From Ferrovibrio sp. (lineage in GTDB: Bacteria; Pseudomonadota; Alphaproteobacteria; Ferrovibrionales; Ferrovibrionaceae), in NCBI RefSeq assembly GCF_019636075.1, contig NZ_JAHBYG010000005.1, positions 1 to 64,000 of the forward strand: 64,000 nucleotides of DNA, given 5' to 3'. The notes beneath the pieces are model-generated. The model was not told the DNA's origin and searched no databases. It saw only the letters and a list, made by a program, of their open reading frames with translations. Of the stretch, positions 42,701 to 50,584 are shown piece after piece. The position numbers and the translations under genes were made by a program. Position 1 is the stretch's first letter. Every line of letters begins with the position of its first letter.

Positions 42701-43096
42701 TACCAATGGTCCGGCCTCAGTTGCCTTACCGCTGGGGAAGTGCTGCTGCGCTTTGAATTGCCGTTATCGGCACGCAGCAGCCATGCTTTCGAGAAATTCG
42801 CCGTGCGACGCAGCGATTTTGCCGAAAGCTCGGTGGCTGTGCGGCTGGATTGGGAAGCCGGACGGATTACCGGCGCTCGCATCGCACTCGGCGCCGTGGC
42901 GCCGCTGCCGATCCGCGCCGAAGCAACGGAACGCGCCTTGCTGGCCGCCGGGCGACCGGATGCAAAACAGATTCGCGCCGCCGCCGAACTGGCCGTGCAG
43001 GGCAGCCTGCCGCTGCGCGACAATGCCCATAAAACCCATTTGCTGGTGAATCTGGCCGAACGCGCCATCCGCACCGCCATCGAACACGCGCCTTGA
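39707..43096 (+). CDS. Fused Mo-binding and FAD/[4Fe-4S]-type subunit of a molybdenum hydroxylase (set 2)
   Basis: A single uninterrupted 1129-residue protein. Residues 1 to about 760 are a complete Mo subunit: hammerhead domain, VGGGFGGKSKICEQE, GGQYRGMGAPQMIWAIE, and the catalytic Glu in GPFGAKAGAEPT. A linker of about 60 residues (LPKLQAGRKLALKPWKRPYN and on) joins a full FAD subunit (about 820-1129) with KLLGGGTDLFVGLRQG and QIRRVATVAGDLCQ. The FAD part carries a Cys-rich insertion with Cys921, 926, 935, 943, 945, 963 and 967 (RCWFFRSAFPCYK, KRCAAPCPAD). This resembles the [4Fe-4S] loops of PaoB (YagS) and 4-hydroxybenzoyl-CoA reductase beta subunit. Mo-then-FAD fusion is an uncommon domain order. 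No signal peptide, so cytoplasmic. Confidence 0.92.
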   Translation: MNAPLREVGRRIPQKGAEQRVSGGAVYTQDIALPGMLHAAVLRSPHAHALISGLDVTAARAAPGVVAVITAEDFPGKPYYQLGGSYSDRHPLARGKVRFYGEEIAAIAAETLEAAQAALKLIEVTYEILPALLTPEAALAPDALPLHEAANMLGGRNLAIRFTCDYGPVQQAFADAAKVFEDEFSHGVAVPACMETNGTVASFDPASGDLTLWTATQAPFFIRKEVAHVVGLDVERVHLRGVEVGGGFGGKSKICEQEALAAMLAVKAQRPVKLILDRREEFISGKTDHAKRIRLRTAIADDGRILARATSLQIDNGAYTAYAPTYVGAARQRTTCLYRVETAHYDCDLVYTNKVPGGQYRGMGAPQMIWAIETHMDKIAAHLGMDPLEYRLRQANQSGDVTPLGWKISSCGQSDCLNEVARRIGWAEKRQGPREATPGKLRGVGIAAMIHPSGGVIYQEGNYSNTRIQMLADGRFVVHTQTADTGTWQNTTLAQIAAEALGVPSELVSVSHMDTDAAPPDLGSAASRVAFVSGNATKRAGEALRAMVARELGRHWNCNPDDLAFAEGKVRSTADPSRMADIAEVAALCGELNAEARYSTPGERPDPATGIGNYAATYVFGAQAAEVEVDMATGQVRILKIVAAQDVGRALNPVAIEGQLYGGILQGIGMALQEELIFEEGRPVNASFLDYKVPRIGDAPPIELALIETNDPEGPFGAKAGAEPTINASIAAIANAVAHATGMRFYELPLSPDRILPKLQAGRKLALKPWKRPYNLEVATVRKAYPAAVFPVLRKIGTKFANTPKQGVKPEIAAPRDIDGLLAALASPNKRTKLLGGGTDLFVGLRQGIYDTELLVDTARVDALRGIALQDDMLHIGAGNTLASLTDSDLVRRILPMLAEGVDLIATPQIRRVATVAGDLCQEKRCWFFRSAFPCYKLGGATCPCFAVQGNNRFHSILGAKRCAAPCPADLAPIFTALGAQAVIIGPNGQRKVAMEDFYQWSGLSCLTAGEVLLRFELPLSARSSHAFEKFAVRRSDFAESSVAVRLDWEAGRITGARIALGAVAPLPIRAEATERALLAAGRPDAKQIRAAAELAVQGSLPLRDNAHKTHLLVNLAERAIRTAIEHAP

Positions 43097-43111
43097 TCCA
43101 GGGAGTTCATC

Positions 43112-43840
43112 ATGAACGCGGCCGTCATCAACACTGTTTCACCCGAGCCGACCTATCTGGCGGTATTCGCCGGCGAGGACACCTGGCTGGATGCCATGCG
43201 CCAGCGCTTTGCCCATATCGAGGCCGGGCAATTGCAGCCCAAGCTGCGCGAGCTGGTATTCGTGGTGGGCTACACGATCAACCGCTATGGCGTGGCGGCA
43301 CGATATCACAGCCAGCGTGCGCTGGCCGCCGGCGCCACCCAGGATGATCTGCGCTTGATCCTCAAGATCCTGGATTTCTATCGCGGCCTGCGCGGCTTTC
43401 AGGATGCGCAGAAGCTGCTGGGTCTGTGGCGTTCGGGTGTATTTCCGGAAGTGAAGCCGCCCAAGAGCGGAACCATCGCCGATATTTTCCGCAAGGTCGT
43501 GGAAACCCGCAAATACATCGCCAATGGATTCCGCGTTTATGCCGCCGATGGCGAATGGCTGCGGTTGTATCTGCAGCGCTCGGATGCCATCAAACTGGCA
43601 CCGCGCACATTAGACGAACGCGGCGTGCAACTGATGTCGATGGCGATCACGCTGAAGAACCATGGCTTTTCCAGCAACTGGAACGACGGCTGCATCGAAG
43701 TGCATGAAAACAAAACCAAGGCGCTGGGCAGCAGCGATGCCGAAATCCTGGAGGTGGTGCAAATACTGGAACTCTGCGATTCCATGACCACGGCCTGGGA
43801 AGGCCGGGCGCTGCTTGGCCTGGATGGCGCGGCGGAGTAA
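43112..43840 (+). CDS. Carboxymuconolactone decarboxylase (AhpD)-like two-repeat protein
   Basis: A 242-residue helical protein. The first half (LRELVFVVGYTINRYGVAARYHSQRALAAGATQDDLRLIL) has the layout of the CMD/AhpD fold, and the second (MSMAITLKNHGFSSNWNDGCIEVHENKTKALGSSDAEILEVV) repeats it. The CxxC redox pair of AhpD is absent from both halves; His remains in RYHSQRA and EVHENKT. A decarboxylase or hydrolase role is more likely than peroxide reduction. It starts 15 bp after the fusion gene with a GGGAG ribosome binding site, so it probably acts on the product of that enzyme. Confidence 0.68.
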   Translation: MNAAVINTVSPEPTYLAVFAGEDTWLDAMRQRFAHIEAGQLQPKLRELVFVVGYTINRYGVAARYHSQRALAAGATQDDLRLILKILDFYRGLRGFQDAQKLLGLWRSGVFPEVKPPKSGTIADIFRKVVETRKYIANGFRVYAADGEWLRLYLQRSDAIKLAPRTLDERGVQLMSMAITLKNHGFSSNWNDGCIEVHENKTKALGSSDAEILEVVQILELCDSMTTAWEGRALLGLDGAAE

Positions 43841-43878
43841 CCTGCGCGGCATTATCAGCGTTCGTGATGGAGTGAGAC

Positions 43879-44856
43879 ATGCAGATTGCAATGATCGGCT
43901 TGGGCCGCATGGGGGCCAACATGGTGCGCCGGCTGCGGCGCGGCGGCCATGAATGCGTGGTGTATGACCGCGATCCCAAGGCTGTGGCCGGCCTGGTGGC
44001 CGATAGCGGCGCGGTGGGCGCCGACAGCCTGGCTGCCTTGGTGCAGAAACTGGCCCCGCCGCGCACGATCTGGCTGATGCTGCCGGCCGGCGAAATCACC
44101 GAAAACACCATCGATGAACTGATGCCGCTGCTAAGCCCGCAGGATGCCGTGATCGATGGCGGCAACAGCATGTGGAAGGACGATATCCGCCGCGCTGCCA
44201 AGCTGCGCGAAAAGCAATTGCATTACCTGGATGTGGGCACCAGCGGCGGCGTTTGGGGGCTGGAGCGCGGCTATTGCCTGATGATCGGCGGGCCCGACGA
44301 CGTGGTGCACCGGCTGGATCCGATTTTCGCCACCCTGGCGCCGGGCCAGGGCGACATCCCTCTCACGCCTGGCCGCGAAGGCCGCGATCCGCGCGTGACG
44401 CAAGGCTATCTGCATGCCGGCGCGGCCGGTGCCGGGCATTATGTGAAGATGATCCACAATGCCATCGAATACGGCATGATGCAGGCCATGGCGGAAGGCT
44501 TCGACATCATGAAGCATGCCGGCGACGATACCCTGCCTGCCGATTTGCGGCTGGACCTGAACATGGCCGATATCGCTGAAGTGTGGCGTCGTGGCAGCGT
44601 GGTTACCTCCTGGTTGCTGGATTTGACCGCCACGGCACTTGCCAAGGATGGCGAGTTGGCCGGTTATTCCGGCCGGGTGAACGATTCCGGCGAAGGCCGC
44701 TGGGCCCTGCAGGCCGCCATCGAACAGGCGGTGCCCGCCGAAGTATTGAGCGCCGCGCTTTATGCCCGTTTCCGGTCGCGCCGCGAGGAAAAATTCGCCG
44801 AAAAAATCCTCTCGGCGATGCGCGCAGGCTTTGGCGGGCATCTGGAAAGCAAGTGA
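43879..44856 (+). CDS. gnd: 6-phosphogluconate dehydrogenase, decarboxylating (short GndA/YqeC type)
   Basis: A 325-residue protein. N-terminal nucleotide site [15 protein letters not shown], then the MLPAGEIT segment, [10 protein letters not shown], the substrate loop [21 protein letters not shown] (catalytic Ser/Gly region) and the catalytic [21 protein letters not shown] (Lys, His, Asn). About 150 residues shorter than the classic dimeric Gnd, as in the NAD+-preferring short form. It converts 6-phosphogluconate to ribulose 5-phosphate. Next to fgd, it completes the oxidative pentose phosphate path: glucose-6-phosphate oxidation by Fgd then decarboxylation here. The gene is 38 bp after the CMD-like gene. 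Confidence 0.92.
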   Translation: MQIAMIGLGRMGANMVRRLRRGGHECVVYDRDPKAVAGLVADSGAVGADSLAALVQKLAPPRTIWLMLPAGEITENTIDELMPLLSPQDAVIDGGNSMWKDDIRRAAKLREKQLHYLDVGTSGGVWGLERGYCLMIGGPDDVVHRLDPIFATLAPGQGDIPLTPGREGRDPRVTQGYLHAGAAGAGHYVKMIHNAIEYGMMQAMAEGFDIMKHAGDDTLPADLRLDLNMADIAEVWRRGSVVTSWLLDLTATALAKDGELAGYSGRVNDSGEGRWALQAAIEQAVPAEVLSAALYARFRSRREEKFAEKILSAMRAGFGGHLESK

Positions 44857-44956
44857 AAGTGAGACAGGCGGGCGAAACAGAGACACCCGGCAAGGAACAG
44901 CGTTCCGGAATGCGGTACACACGGAAATCGCAATAAAAATGCGGTAAAAATGCAAA

Positions 44957-44972
44957 TCCGCCTTCTGGCGGA
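44957..44972. other. Small hairpin upstream of fbiC
   Basis: TCCGCC-TTCT-GGCGGA, a 6-bp perfect stem and four-base loop within the 173-bp gap between gnd and fbiC. No T tract follows on either strand. It could be a leader structure of fbiC or a weak end of the preceding transcript. The rest of the gap is AT-rich and likely holds the fbiC promoter. Confidence 0.35.
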
Positions 44973-45029
44973 AATGCCCGTGGAGTATAGTAAGGGCAAG
45001 GTTTTCATCCGGCCGCCGCCGGGCAGAGA

Positions 45030-47429
45030 ATGGGTTTGCATGTGTTGAACATTTCGGCTTTGCGCGACTTGGAACAGACGCCCTTTGCCGATCTACTGCG
45101 GCAGGCTGCGGTCCTGCGCGATGCCGGGCATGGCCGGCGGATCAGCTATTCGCGCAAGGTTTTCATCCCGCTGACCAAGCTGTGTCGCGATGTGTGCCAT
45201 TACTGCACCTTCGCCGAAACGCCCAAACCCGGGGTGCCTGCCTATCTGAGCATCGATGCGGTGCTGCGCATTGCCGAACAGGGCCGCCGCGCCGGCTGCC
45301 ACGAAGCTTTGTTCACCCTGGGCGACAAGCCGGAAGCGCGCTATGCCGCAGCGCGCGATGCGCTGGCCGCGCTGGGCCATGACAGCACGCTCTCCTATCT
45401 TGCCGAAGCGGCAGGCGCTGTGCTGGATAAAACCGGCCTGCTGCCGCATCTCAATCCCGGCGTGATGACCAAGGCAGAGATGGCGATGCTGCGCCCGGTG
45501 TCGGCCTCCATGGGCATGATGCTGGAAAGCGCCGCCGACCGGCTTTGCGAACGCGGCGGTCCGCATTTCGGCTCGCCAGACAAGGCGCCTTCCGTGCGGC
45601 TGCAAACCATCGAAGCCGCCGGCGAATTGGCCATCCCTTTCACCACCGGCATCCTGATCGGTATCGGCGAAACGCGCGCCGAGCGCATCGACGCACTGCG
45701 GCGCATTGGCGAATTGCATGAACGTCATGGCCATATCCAGGAAGTGATCGTGCAGAATTTCCGCGCCAAGCCCGGCACCAAGCTGGCCGGTGCGGACGAA
45801 CCCGATCTGCAGGAATTGCTGTGGACCATTGCCGCAGCCCGCATCATCCTGGGCCCGGAAATGAATATCCAGGCGCCGCCCAACCTGACGCCGGATTTCT
45901 ACGGCACGCTGGTGGGCTCGGGTCTGAACGATTGGGGCGGCGTTTCGCCGGTAACCCCCGATCACGTGAATCCGGAGGCACCCTGGCCGGAAATCGAGGC
46001 GCTGGCGAAAGCCACCGCCGCCACCGGCCATCTGCTGGTTGAACGCCTGACCATCTATCCGGCATACGCACGCGACCCGCAGCGCTGGCTGGACGCCCGG
46101 GTGCGCCCCGCCATGCTTTTGATGAGCGATGCCGAAGGCCTGGCCCGCACCGAAAACTGGGCGCCCGGCCTGCCGATATCGGAAACCGCTCTGGCGGATT
46201 TCAACCGCACGCCCTATCTGGCAGCCGTTGATCGCACTATTGCCCGCGCCGTGGATCAAGCCACCGCCGCGCAGCGGCTGGATACGGCGGATATCATGCG
46301 GCTGTTCCAGGCCCGCGACCGCGATTTCCGCCATGTTTGCGAGGCCGCGGATACGCTGCGCCGCGAAACCGTGGGCGATATTGTGCGCTATGCCGTGAAC
46401 CGCAACATCAACTACACGAATATCTGCTATTTCCGCTGCACATTCTGCGCCTTCTCCAAAGGCAAGACCCATGACGACCTGCGCGGCAAACCCTATGACC
46501 TGGCGCTGGACGAAATCGCCCGCAGGGTGACGGAAGCCTGGGAGCGCGGCGCCACCGAAGTATGCATGCAGGGCGGCATCCATCCCGATTATACCGGCCA
46601 GACCTATATCGATATCTGCCACGCGGTGAAACGCGCCGTGCCGGATATGCATATCCATGCCTTCTCGCCGCTGGAAATCAGCCAGGGTGCGGCCACCTTG
46701 GGCATCGGCGTATCGGAATTCCTGCAGCGCCTGCGCGATGCCGGCCTGGGCACCCTGCCAGGCACGGCGGCCGAAAGCCTGGATGATGCCGTACGCGCGA
46801 TCATCTGCCCAGACAAGATCAGCGCCGGCGAATGGCTGAATGTGATCGAGGCCGCGCATAAGGTGGGCATCCGCACCACGTCCACCATCATGTTCGGCCA
46901 TGTGGAAGGCCTGGATTCCTGGGCACTGCATCTGCTGGCATTGCGCGACCTGCAGGAACGCACCGGCGGCTTCACCGAATTCGTGCCGTTGCCTTTCGTG
47001 GCCATGGAAGCGCCGGTATTCCGCAAGGGCGGTGCGCGGCGCGGGCCAACCCTGCGCGAGGCCGTGTTGATGCATGCGGTATCGCGCCTGGCCCTGCATG
47101 GCCAGATCGCCAATATCCAGACCTCGTGGGTGAAGATGGGCGAAACCGGCGTGCGGCTTTGCCTGCAATCCGGCGCCAACGATCTGGGCGGCACCTTGAT
47201 GAATGAAAGCATTTCCCGCGCCGCCGGAACCCAGCATGGCCAGGAATTGCCGCCGCCCGCGATGCGCGCCCTGATCCGCTCGGTGGGCCGCATCCCGCAG
47301 CAGCGCGACACGCTTTATCGCCCGGTGGATGCCGAACGCGAAACCGCTGCCGAGAATCCTGCCGATCTGGCGCCGCTGATCCTCACCGCGCCCAACGATC
47401 CGCAAGCGCTTTCGCGCCGCAGCGCCTGA
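45030..47429 (+). CDS. fbiC: FO synthase, fused CofG-CofH (FbiC)
   Basis: A 799-residue fusion of two radical SAM enzymes that make the F420 chromophore FO from 5-amino-6-ribitylamino-uracil and tyrosine. The CofG half (about 1-380) has the cluster motif CRDVCHYCTF with Cys52, Cys56 and Cys59. The CofH half (about 420-780) has CYFRCTFCAF with Cys466, Cys470 and Cys473. Further family elements include LTKLCRDVC, IGIGET and SPLEISQG. Fusion is known mainly from actinobacteria and a minority of proteobacteria; archaea and cyanobacteria use separate genes. Followed by fgd after 32 bp. Other F420 genes (cofC, cofD, cofE) are not in the window. Confidence 0.96.
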   Translation: MGLHVLNISALRDLEQTPFADLLRQAAVLRDAGHGRRISYSRKVFIPLTKLCRDVCHYCTFAETPKPGVPAYLSIDAVLRIAEQGRRAGCHEALFTLGDKPEARYAAARDALAALGHDSTLSYLAEAAGAVLDKTGLLPHLNPGVMTKAEMAMLRPVSASMGMMLESAADRLCERGGPHFGSPDKAPSVRLQTIEAAGELAIPFTTGILIGIGETRAERIDALRRIGELHERHGHIQEVIVQNFRAKPGTKLAGADEPDLQELLWTIAAARIILGPEMNIQAPPNLTPDFYGTLVGSGLNDWGGVSPVTPDHVNPEAPWPEIEALAKATAATGHLLVERLTIYPAYARDPQRWLDARVRPAMLLMSDAEGLARTENWAPGLPISETALADFNRTPYLAAVDRTIARAVDQATAAQRLDTADIMRLFQARDRDFRHVCEAADTLRRETVGDIVRYAVNRNINYTNICYFRCTFCAFSKGKTHDDLRGKPYDLALDEIARRVTEAWERGATEVCMQGGIHPDYTGQTYIDICHAVKRAVPDMHIHAFSPLEISQGAATLGIGVSEFLQRLRDAGLGTLPGTAAESLDDAVRAIICPDKISAGEWLNVIEAAHKVGIRTTSTIMFGHVEGLDSWALHLLALRDLQERTGGFTEFVPLPFVAMEAPVFRKGGARRGPTLREAVLMHAVSRLALHGQIANIQTSWVKMGETGVRLCLQSGANDLGGTLMNESISRAAGTQHGQELPPPAMRALIRSVGRIPQQRDTLYRPVDAERETAAENPADLAPLILTAPNDPQALSRRSA

Positions 47430-47461
47430 TTAATACTGCATGAGTGCCACAGGAGGTTTAC

Positions 47462-48466
47462 GTGCTTAAACTCGGTTACAAGGCTTCGGCTGAACAATTC
47501 ACGCCTTCGAAGCTGCTGGATTTTGCCGTTCTGGCCGAGCAATCCGGCTTCGATTCCGTATTCGTGAGCGACCATTTCCAGCCCTGGCGCCATACCGGCG
47601 GCCACGCGCCTTATTCCTTCGCTTGGATGGGCGCCGTGGGCGCGCGTACCAACCGCATTCTGATCGGCACCAGCGTTGCCACGCCGACCTTCCGCTATCA
47701 TCCGTCCGTGGTGGCACAGGCCGTGGGCACGCTGGGATCGATGTTTCCTGATCGCATCATCCTGGGCGTGGGCACCGGCGAATCGCTGAATGAAGTGCCC
47801 GCTCTCGGCATGAAATGGCCGGGCTTCAAGGAGCGGTTCGGTCGCCTGAAGGAATCCATCGAATTGATGAACAAGCTGTGGCGCGAAGATCGCGTGAGCT
47901 TTGAAGGCACGTATTACCGCACCGAAAACGCCACCATCTACGACAAGCCGGAAAATCCGGTGCCGATCTATGTGGCGGCTGCCGGGCCCACCGCCTCGGT
48001 TCTGGCCGGCGAAGTGGCCGCCGGCTTCATCTGCACCAGCGGCAAGGCGCCGGAGCTTTATCGTGAAACGCTGCTGCCCAATGTGGATGCCGGCCTGAAG
48101 GCCGCCGGCCGCGCGCCAGACAGCATCGACCGCATGATCGAAGTGAAGGTTTCCTTCGATACGGATTTGCAGCAGGCCAAGGAAGACACCCGCTTCTGGG
48201 CCGCGCTGGCGCTTTCGGCGGAAGAAAAAACCAGCGTGAAGGATGCGCTGGAAATGGAGCGTCTGGCCGATGCCCTGCCGCTGGATCGTGCCGCCAGCCG
48301 CTGGATCGTTTCCGTAGATCCGGACGAGCAGGTGGAGCGCATCCGCCCCTATGTAGAGTTGGGCTTCCGCCACCTGGTGTTCCATGCTCCGGGGCCGGAC
48401 CAGGCGAAGTTCATCAAGCTGTATTCGGAAAAGGTATTCCCGAAACTGCGCAAGGCTTTTGGCTGA
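47462..48466 (+). CDS. fgd: F420-dependent glucose-6-phosphate dehydrogenase
   Basis: A 334-residue LLM-fold protein that closely follows mycobacterial Fgd1, as I remember it, along its length: KLGYKASAEQF, VSDHFQPWRHTGGHAP (Asp and His that hold the substrate and flavin, and the Trp), GTSVATPTFRYHP, GVGTGESLNE (catalytic Glu), FICTSGKAPELY (Lys for the phosphate), ADALP and RWIV (Arg for the phosphate). It oxidises glucose-6-phosphate to 6-phosphogluconolactone and reduces F420. GTG start at 47462, 5 bp after a perfect AGGAGG. Co-directional with fbiC and gnd. Fgd is mainly actinobacterial, so transfer of this island is plausible. Confidence 0.92.
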   Translation: MLKLGYKASAEQFTPSKLLDFAVLAEQSGFDSVFVSDHFQPWRHTGGHAPYSFAWMGAVGARTNRILIGTSVATPTFRYHPSVVAQAVGTLGSMFPDRIILGVGTGESLNEVPALGMKWPGFKERFGRLKESIELMNKLWREDRVSFEGTYYRTENATIYDKPENPVPIYVAAAGPTASVLAGEVAAGFICTSGKAPELYRETLLPNVDAGLKAAGRAPDSIDRMIEVKVSFDTDLQQAKEDTRFWAALALSAEEKTSVKDALEMERLADALPLDRAASRWIVSVDPDEQVERIRPYVELGFRHLVFHAPGPDQAKFIKLYSEKVFPKLRKAFG

Positions 48467-48470
48467 TCGC

Positions 48471-49238
48471 TCAAGCCTCGTCGATTTTCAGACGAGGGAA
48501 TTGAGGCAATGCCCGGCCGCCATCCAGCAAAATGGGGCGGCCGGTCATGAAATCGAAATCTGGCCGGCATAGCAGCACGGCCATTTTCGCAATCTCGCTT
48601 TCCGTGACCAAACGACCCATCGGCGTACCGGCAATTGCAGCGTTTTTATAAACCGGCATCGTATCCGTGCGCGCCGATGCGATTTGGCTGGGAATGATGG
48701 CATTCACCGTGATGGCAGGCGCTAGTTCCAACGCCAGACTTTCGGTGAGATGCAGCAAGGCCGCTTTTGCCAGGCCGTAGATTCCGTGGCTGCGCACCAG
48801 GGCAGACGTGGCGCCCAGATTGATGATGCGCCCCCAGCCCTGTTCGATCATCGCCGGCGCCAAGGCCTGCACCAGCAGATAGGGCGCTTTCAGATTGGCC
48901 GCCAGCATGGCATCCCAATCGCGTTCCTTCAGCTTCAGGAAGGGCGTATCGATAAACGGCCCGGCATTGTTGACCAGCACCGAAATCGTGCCAAGGCGCT
49001 CCACAGCCGCTGTCGCCAGATCGCGCGTGGAGGCTGCATCGGCGAGATCGGCCTGAAAAGCAACGGCTGTTCCGCCTTCATCGCGGATCGTGTCCACTAC
49101 CCGCTTGGCGGCACCGGCCTCGGAGCGGTAATGCACAGCCACCTGCATGCCGGCATGGGAAAAAGCGCGCGCAATCTCGGCGCCGGTGCCCGAGGAAGCG
49201 CCGGTGATCAATGCCACCTTGCCTGCCAGATCGGTCAT
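48471..49238 (-). CDS. Short-chain dehydrogenase/reductase
   Basis: A 255-residue classical SDR. NAD(P)-binding TGASSGTGAEIA near residues 13-24, the NNAGPF motif near 89, active Ser (GATSALV) and YGLAK (Tyr-x-x-x-Lys) near 155. The Arg in HYRSEAGA following the second strand suggests preference for NADP. It is the last gene of the left arm (dipeptide-type importer, REDY-like protein, SDR), 10 bp after the REDY-like gene, and ends 4 bp from the convergent fgd stop. Confidence 0.9.
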   Translation of the reverse strand: MTDLAGKVALITGASSGTGAEIARAFSHAGMQVAVHYRSEAGAAKRVVDTIRDEGGTAVAFQADLADAASTRDLATAAVERLGTISVLVNNAGPFIDTPFLKLKERDWDAMLAANLKAPYLLVQALAPAMIEQGWGRIINLGATSALVRSHGIYGLAKAALLHLTESLALELAPAITVNAIIPSQIASARTDTMPVYKNAAIAGTPMGRLVTESEIAKMAVLLCRPDFDFMTGRPILLDGGRALPQFPRLKIDEA

Positions 49239-49248
49239 GGCGAAGCGA

Positions 49249-49572
49249 TCAGGGCTCTATCAGTTCCGACCAGATCGACACAGTTTTCGATCTATCGAGA
49301 TATTTGGCATAAAGTTCGTCGATCAAATCCTTGCCGGCCACCGCCAGTTCTGCCTCATAGGCGGCACGATCGGTGATTTCGATCCGCTCGATATAATCCC
49401 AGGGGCCGCCCTGCAGGCCCATCCCCACTTCGCCGATGCGATGGGTGCGATAGCTGATGATGGTTTTCAATCCGGCTGCCACTTTGTAATCCACTTCGCG
49501 CTCGAAGCGTTCGTAATCCTCGGCTTTCACGCCAGGCTTGAGCGCGGCGAGCACATAACGGATGACTGCCAT
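49249..49572 (-). CDS. REDY-like small alpha/beta-barrel protein (left arm)
   Basis: A 107-residue protein, probably a dimeric ferredoxin-like alpha/beta barrel related to REDY/HapK proteins. Features are MAVIRYVLAALKPGVKAEDYERFE, a central YRTHRIG and DYIERIEITD strands, and a C-terminal KDLIDELYAKYLDRSKT. It has a paralogue at 58853 in the right arm that shares YERFE/YEAWV, YI(E)RIE/YLERIE and YLDRxK elements. HapK itself acts in prodigiosin-type pathways as a condensing or tailoring protein; here the role is unknown, perhaps handling a reactive intermediate. Confidence 0.72.
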   Translation of the reverse strand: MAVIRYVLAALKPGVKAEDYERFEREVDYKVAAGLKTIISYRTHRIGEVGMGLQGGPWDYIERIEITDRAAYEAELAVAGKDLIDELYAKYLDRSKTVSIWSELIEP

Positions 49573-49606
49573 GGCGAATATCCTCTGCGGTTTGTGAGCG
49601 GGTGGA

Positions 49607-50584
49607 TCAAATCATGTGACAGGCGACCTGGCGGCCGGGCGCCACCTCGCGCAGCGGCACCGGTTCGGCACAGATCGGTTTGGCAAGCGGGCAACGGCCG
49701 CGCAGGCGACAGCCGGTATGGCGCTCGATGGGGCTGGGAATTTCGCCAGACAAGACGAAACTGTCGCGCTTGGCATCGGGGTCCGGCACCGGAACGGCAG
49801 CCATCAAGGCGCGGGTATAGGGATGCAGCGGCTTGGCGAAAATCTCATGCGTGGCACCGGTTTCCACGATCACGCCGAGATACATAACGGCCACGCGGCT
49901 GGCCAGATACTTCACCGTGGCAAGATCATGCGAGATGAAGAGATACGACATGCCATGCTTTTCGCGCAGCGCTTCGAGCAGCAAGATCGCACGCGAGCGC
50001 AGCGAAACATCCAGCGCCGAGGTGGGTTCGTCCAACACCACGAAACGCGGATTGGTGGCAACCGCGCGGGCGATATTGGCGCGCTGGCGCTGGCCGCCGG
50101 AAAGTTCATGCGGATAGCGTTCGGCCAGATCGGCACCCAGGCCCACCTCTTCCAGAACCTCCAGCGCGCGTTGCTTGCGCTCGGCGGGGCCAAGATCGGT
50201 ATGCAGCATCAATGGCTCTTCCACCATGCTGGAAACCCGCAGCCGCGGATTGAGCGAGGCGGTGGGATCCTGGAACACCATCTGGATATCGCGGCGCAGA
50301 TGCTGCACAGCCTTGGCATCGAGCTTGGCAATCTCGATATCCCCGAAGCGCATACTGCCGCCCGAGGGATTAAGCAATCGCAACAGACACCGCGCCACGG
50401 TGGATTTACCGCAGCCGGATTCGCCGACCAACGCCAAGGTTTCACCTTGCCGCACGTCGAAGGAAACGGAATCCACCGCACGCACCACGCGCTCGGGTTC
50501 GCCGCGCAACTGCGATAGCAAGGCGCCGATACCACCGAGCGGAAAATGCATGCGCAGATCGCGCACTTGCAACAGCGCTGTCAT
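49607..50584 (-). CDS. Oligopeptide/dipeptide-type ABC transporter ATPase (DppF-like)
   Basis: A 325-residue ATPase: Walker A GESGCGKS at residues 54-61, signature LSGGQRQR, Walker B FVVLDEPTSALD, switch His FISHDLATV. The C-terminus has the Dpp/Opp-type Cys motif (GCRLRGRCPLAKPIC). The ATG at 50584 overlaps the stop of the DppD-like gene (ATGA). Works with that ATPase as a heterodimer. Members of this family import peptides but also amides, sugars and heterocycle derivatives. Confidence 0.92.
   Translation of the reverse strand: MTALLQVRDLRMHFPLGGIGALLSQLRGEPERVVRAVDSVSFDVRQGETLALVGESGCGKSTVARCLLRLLNPSGGSMRFGDIEIAKLDAKAVQHLRRDIQMVFQDPTASLNPRLRVSSMVEEPLMLHTDLGPAERKQRALEVLEEVGLGADLAERYPHELSGGQRQRANIARAVATNPRFVVLDEPTSALDVSLRSRAILLLEALREKHGMSYLFISHDLATVKYLASRVAVMYLGVIVETGATHEIFAKPLHPYTRALMAAVPVPDPDAKRDSFVLSGEIPSPIERHTGCRLRGRCPLAKPICAEPVPLREVAPGRQVACHMI

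Noticed and set aside
45093..47405. Long open frame (770 codons) opposite fbiC
   Set aside because: Antisense of a gene with both radical SAM motifs; no domain features of its own.
45030..47429. Two separate cofG and cofH genes
   Set aside because: The frame is continuous through both radical SAM halves with a linker, so it is a fused FbiC.
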